Shown here: positions 12,857-16,150 of the stretch, piece after piece | How the letters are laid out: every line of letters begins with the position of its first letter | Position numbering within the stretch: position 1 is the stretch's first letter | Assembly: GCA_964541725.1 (NCBI GenBank) | Contig: CAZIQG010000022.1 | Location: forward strand, 1 to 16,150 | Origin: JAGOUY01 sp964541725 | Lineage (GTDB): Bacteria; Patescibacteriota; Patescibacteriia; 2-12-FULL-60-25 | Direction of reading: 5' to 3' | Length of the DNA: 16,150 nt | Notes under the pieces: model-generated | The model's input: the letters and a program-made list of their open reading frames with translations, nothing else | The model's database searches: none | Told to the model about the DNA's origin: nothing | Translations under genes and position numbers: made by a program

Positions 12857-15800
12857 CTTTTTTGGCTGCAGATTAATCTTTTCTGAGATAACCGGGTTAC
12901 CGACTTTAGTCAGGTCTAAGTCAGGCGAATGATAGGCTTCATACCCCGCTTTATCCGCCATTAACATATAGATATTAGGGCCGGCGAAAAATGCATACTT
13001 CCCATCTTTATCCGTAATCTGCGTCTCAAGCAACTTATGGAAGCGTTTATCAAAAATGCGCACAACTACTTGGCCCAGACCTCGTTTTGAAGCACCATCA
13101 TAAACAATGCCCCAGTCTTTAGGCTTAGAGGCAGCCGCCAATCGATAAAACATGGCATAAGTAAAGACCTGAAAGAGAAAAAATCCTCCCGTCAACCAAC
13201 CTGGAGACACGGCAAACGATCCAAACGAGGTCACGAGCCCCACACTCGCCCCCACCCGCTGAAACACCCGAAAACGCTTTTCAGCCGCCATCTTCTTAGG
13301 TGTTTTTTCCACCACCTCATCCGGATCAACCGGAATATTTGCCGCTACCAATGCTCCACTTTGTTTCACTTCCACAAGTTCACCGTGGTAAATATCTAAT
13401 AACGCGCCATCCTCACGATCCTTCGCAAGATACTGCGTGGGGAAACGAAACCCTTGCTTCACTGCTTGTAAACGATACGCTCCTGGCTTCACAAAAAACG
13501 AATAACGTCCTTTCGCATCGGTTATACGTGTCTGCACGACCCTCCCCGTACCTGAATCTAATAATCGAACGATAGCCAAATCTACAGGCTGTTTAGATAA
13601 GGCATTGTAAACAATACCCCACTGCGCTCGTTTACGCCGACGCAATAAAAGGAGGGGCTGGGTAAACAAGAAGTAAAGATAGCGAAAAACACTGGAAGCA
13701 GAAGCAGCGGTAGTCAAATTTGTTACCGCTACTGCCACAGCTACAGGCGCCACTACTTGCTTGTTGACTTCTTGAACCACCGGCGATTCTAATATTTCAC
13801 GCGCATTCGCAAGCACCTGTTCAATCGGCGTTGCCACCCTAAGCGAAAATGACGCTCCCAAAATATTCCCCTTTACAACTATTTCTTTATCAAACGACAA
13901 AAATCCTTCCTTACGAATAAACAGACGATACGTTCCGGGCTCTACAAAAAACCCGTACGTCCCGTCTACACCAGTAAAAAAGGGGTTTGTTTGTCCGGAA
14001 GTCTTTACATCCCACATAACAAGCCCATCTGATGTCTGACGCATCACACGAATCTCCGTCCCCGATGCGGCTTGCTGACTAACCTCCTCCACGACAACAA
14101 AACGCTGCTTAAGAAAAAAAGAGGTTTTTGCTCGTGCGCGTGAACCATCCTCCAACACAGCCTCTAGCTCAACCTGTACTCTACCCTGAGACGGCAAACG
14201 CGCCGTCGTCATCCATGCTCCTACCGCATCTCTCGAGAACTGATATCGTGATCCTGCTAATACCATCTCTACTCGCTCTACACGCTGACCTTCGATTCGT
14301 CCCGCTACAACAATCTTGATTGCTTGCCGTGAGAAGGCTTCAAACGATCCATCTACCACTTGAAAAACAATAGATCCACTCTCATCTGACCACATTGGAC
14401 GCAACTCACGCACAATCCCAAAAAATGGTTCTTGCGAGGGTAAAGACGTTCCTGGTGTAGTCGTCGCTACTCCCTCAGGTACAGGAATGAGCGCATCCCG
14501 TGTTTGCGTCGACACGATTGCGCCACTCGAGAGATTTCCGTTTCGATCACGCGCAAAAACCGCGTAGTAATAGATTTGTCGCGGCAAAAGCGCCACATCA
14601 ACCGCTCCTTGCCCCATTCCACGGTACACCTCTCTTCCATCAGAGGGATCCGTAGCAAAACGATCCCCACGCGCAACAACAATCACCTCAACAAAATCCT
14701 CTGCGACAGGATTCACCCACTCAAGCAACACTTGACCATCCTGGCCAATAGCCCGCAAATCAGAAGGATTTGTTGGAGGCGTGACATCAGGCAGGGTTCG
14801 TGCCGTAATACGTCGACTCACCACCTGATCTCCCGCCCGTGCTGTAATCCGAAATTGATACAACGTATCAGGTTGAAGTTCATTCACTCGCAAAGTGTGT
14901 GTACGCTCGAGCATTTCCTCCGTCACCCGTAACCGATAATCATCTGTTCCATATTCAACAAGCCCTGAAGCCATCCGATCTGTTTCCCAGATCAATACCA
15001 ATGATCGCTCTTCCAAAGAAACAACCCGCGCATCACGAAAGGCGATTCCGGAGACACCTGACCCAGCTGTAACCCCTCCGCCTCCGCTGCCGCCACCTCC
15101 AGCACCACCAGCACTTCCTCCAGCACCACCAGCTGCCGCACCACCCGTCACTCCGCCCACAGGTGCAGGACCTGTAATAGATGGTGGCGGTACAACAGGC
15201 GTCACAGGCGGGATCACAATCGTCGGTGGCGTTGGCTCCGAAACGGGCAGTGGCGGTGGAGTCACCGCCGGACCAGATCCCGCAACCGCCCCTCCTCCGC
15301 CCGTACTACCTCCTCCAGTACTCCCTCCGCCTACCGAGGCTGCCGGAACCGTCGCACTCACCGTCAAAGAATCAGCACTTACAATAGAAATAAATAGTTG
15401 ACCCGTGTCCCCAAATACACCCCCAATCGTAAGCTCATGCGTTCCAGCAGTGGACGGATTTACAATTTGAGACACACCGCCCGCCAATGTTCCAATCCGT
15501 ATCACCACCCGTTGCCCCGCACTAATTTCCCCACTGGCCGTATCCGTAGGTGGCGTCAATGTAATCGTTTGGCTAGATACACCTACTCCCCAAACACCCG
15601 CCGCCGCACTAGCAGCCAACGTCTCTGAAGTTTCAAATCCCGTCGTCGCTCCGTGACTAAGCGCGACTTCAGATGCATCAATCCCTGTAAGGTCAAACCC
15701 TGTGCCAAAAACAAGCGTAATCGTATCAGAAGAAGCATCTACTCCCGTATGCGCCACAAATTGAATCTCGTGATTAGACGGACTTGAGGTTCTTTGCCGC

Positions 15801-15919
15801 GTCATGAAATCTTTTACATCCGTCAAAGCAGCGGCCCGCCCATCTGAATACACAAAAAACAAACAGGCGATGCTAAAAAAAATCACCGCGCAAAAAACAG
15901 AGGGTAACCGTAACATCAT
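12851..15919 (-). CDS. Large surface protein with FN3 and carboxypeptidase-regulatory-like domains
   Basis: This 1022-residue protein has a signal peptide (residues 1 to about 30, with LPSVFCAVIFFSIACLFFVY). A beta domain covers about 35-190, followed by a Gly/Pro-rich flexible linker (about 193-286). Two fibronectin type III domains follow at about 287-378 (core LVLIWETDRMASGLVEYGTD, LQPDTLYQFRITA) and 380-475 (PSDLRAIGQDGQVLLEWVNP, YYAVFARDRNGN). Three carboxypeptidase-regulatory-like (transthyretin-fold) domains lie at about 610-681 (GTYGFFVEPGTYRLFIRKEG), 766-840 (WGIVYNALSKQPVDLAIVRL) and 935-1015 (WGIVYDGASKRGLGQVVVRI). Membrane segments fall between them: about 743-760 (FRYLYFLFTQPLLLL, then basic RRRKRAQ) and about 897-925, possibly a hairpin. 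The third domain closes the protein. A structural or adhesive surface role is likely; no enzyme motif is seen. The start is the ATG at 15919 or the next codon. A hairpin abuts it, and no spaced ribosome binding site is visible. Confidence 0.85.
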   Translation of the reverse strand: MMLRLPSVFCAVIFFSIACLFFVYSDGRAAALTDVKDFMTRQRTSSPSNHEIQFVAHTGVDASSDTITLVFGTGFDLTGIDASEVALSHGATTGFETSETLAASAAAGVWGVGVSSQTITLTPPTDTASGEISAGQRVVIRIGTLAGGVSQIVNPSTAGTHELTIGGVFGDTGQLFISIVSADSLTVSATVPAASVGGGSTGGGSTGGGGAVAGSGPAVTPPPLPVSEPTPPTIVIPPVTPVVPPPSITGPAPVGGVTGGAAAGGAGGSAGGAGGGGSGGGGVTAGSGVSGIAFRDARVVSLEERSLVLIWETDRMASGLVEYGTDDYRLRVTEEMLERTHTLRVNELQPDTLYQFRITARAGDQVVSRRITARTLPDVTPPTNPSDLRAIGQDGQVLLEWVNPVAEDFVEVIVVARGDRFATDPSDGREVYRGMGQGAVDVALLPRQIYYYAVFARDRNGNLSSGAIVSTQTRDALIPVPEGVATTTPGTSLPSQEPFFGIVRELRPMWSDESGSIVFQVVDGSFEAFSRQAIKIVVAGRIEGQRVERVEMVLAGSRYQFSRDAVGAWMTTARLPSQGRVQVELEAVLEDGSRARAKTSFFLKQRFVVVEEVSQQAASGTEIRVMRQTSDGLVMWDVKTSGQTNPFFTGVDGTYGFFVEPGTYRLFIRKEGFLSFDKEIVVKGNILGASFSLRVATPIEQVLANAREILESPVVQEVNKQVVAPVAVAVAVTNLTTAASASSVFRYLYFLFTQPLLLLRRRKRAQWGIVYNALSKQPVDLAIVRLLDSGTGRVVQTRITDAKGRYSFFVKPGAYRLQAVKQGFRFPTQYLAKDREDGALLDIYHGELVEVKQSGALVAANIPVDPDEVVEKTPKKMAAEKRFRVFQRVGASVGLVTSFGSFAVSPGWLTGGFFLFQVFTYAMFYRLAAASKPKDWGIVYDGASKRGLGQVVVRIFDKRFHKLLETQITDKDGKYAFFAGPNIYMLMADKAGYEAYHSPDLDLTKVGNPVISEKINLQPKKV

Positions 15920-15952
15920 GGAGAAGAAAAAAGAATCTCTCGTTTCTTCTCC
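15920..15952 (-). promoter_or_regulatory. Hairpin directly before the FN3 gene start codon
   Basis: On the minus strand GGAGAAGAAA (15943-15952) and TTTCTTCTCC (15920-15929) are perfect complements around a 13-base loop. The 3' arm ends immediately before the ATG at 15919. The 5' arm contains the only GGAG in the gap, which would be sequestered. There is no U run after it, so it is not a terminator. Confidence 0.45.
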
Positions 15953-15958
15953 AAGACA

Positions 15959-16102
15959 CTAGGCTCTTCGCACCCTTCTCAAAAACACGCACACACTAGC
16001 CACCCCCAACACGACTAACATCTTCCATGGTATCACAAAAAACCACCCGCCGTCCGTTCGCGTCGCAAAAGGCTCATCTAACAAAAATTCCACCCGGTAC
16101 AT
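15959..16102 (-). CDS. C-terminal end of a membrane-anchored protein (5' part lost at the contig end)
   Basis: The minus strand is open from the GC-only end of the window to a TAG at 15959-15961. The readable part has 47 codons from an internal ATG at 16102: an ending of a beta domain (MYRVEFLLDEPFATRTDGGW), a single membrane helix (MLVVLGVASVCVFL) and a short basic tail (RRVRRA). This is the usual end of a type I membrane protein with an outer domain and a cytoplasmic basic stop-transfer. The ATG is probably not the true start, since the same frame continues into the low-complexity end where the sequence cannot be trusted. The stop lies 39 bases before the FN3 gene start, so it is probably the preceding gene of the same surface operon. 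The family is not recognised. Confidence 0.6.
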   Translation of the reverse strand: MYRVEFLLDEPFATRTDGGWFFVIPWKMLVVLGVASVCVFLRRVRRA

Positions 16103-16103
16103 T

Positions 16104-16150
16104 CCCCGCCCCCCCCCGGCGGGCCCCCCCCCGGGGGGGCGGGGGGGGGG
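16104..16150. other. G/C-only homopolymer end, probable assembly or read artefact
   Basis: All 47 bases are G or C in long runs (C9, C10, G7, G10), with a sharp border to ordinary coding sequence at 16103. Neighbouring genes have mixed composition. Runs of G are a known failure mode of two-colour sequencing when signal is lost. I would not interpret genes or structures in it. Confidence 0.8.

Noticed and set aside
15050..15350. CRISPR-like or tandem DNA repeat
   Set aside because: The repetition comes from a Gly/Pro-rich protein linker coded by similar codons; units are irregular with no conserved repeat and spacer.

Overview
The window looks like one contig from a bacterium, most likely a Candidate Phyla Radiation (Patescibacteria) member of moderate GC. 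This placement is an inference from gene content: two TrmB-type regulators, a secreted metalloprotease with thrombospondin-3 calcium repeats, and very long signal-peptide proteins built from FN3, carboxypeptidase-regulatory-like and tail-fibre-like modules. These sit beside an O-antigen-ligase/TPR protein and a tRNA-Ala with encoded CCA. Promoters with -35/-10 boxes and Shine-Dalgarno sites indicate Bacteria. TGA, TAA and TAG all end recognisable genes, so the genetic code looks standard. The right end (16104-16150) is a run of only G and C and is probably a contig-end artefact.

Left part (1-5330), regulators and a protease. An unrecognised gene runs off the left edge on the minus strand. It is divergent from a TrmB-like regulator (516-1334), and the two promoters overlap among several palindromes. 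A secreted HEXXH metalloprotease (1405-2928) follows on the plus strand. Next comes a minus-strand unit: a second TrmB-like regulator (4318-3575) followed after 16 bases by a small membrane protein broken by a frameshift. The second TrmB gene is divergent from two overlapping XRE-type regulators (4459-5272). That intergenic region holds two copies of a TGTC-N9-GACA element, one at each promoter. A strong terminator at 5277-5328 closes the XRE pair.

Middle part (5327-6561), small minus-strand genes. A DUF2007-like gene, a hypothetical ORF and a HIT-family gene follow in order. The DUF2007-like and HIT genes each need one added base to restore the frame, as does the membrane gene at 3013-3557. 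Upstream of these lies tRNA-Ala(GGC) with its own promoter and terminator.

Right part (6603-16102), a minus-strand surface cluster. In transcription order it holds: the membrane-anchored C-terminus of a truncated protein; a 1022-residue FN3/carboxypeptidase-regulatory-like protein; a 1024-residue Ser/Thr-rich tail-fibre-like protein; a 776-residue polytopic O-antigen-ligase-like protein with C-terminal TPRs; and a 220-residue helical protein. A reasonable hypothesis is that this is a cell-surface display locus, in which the ligase-like enzyme transfers glycan to a lipid carrier or to the neighbouring surface proteins. Several genes have a -10 box so close to the start codon that their mRNAs should be leaderless or nearly so.
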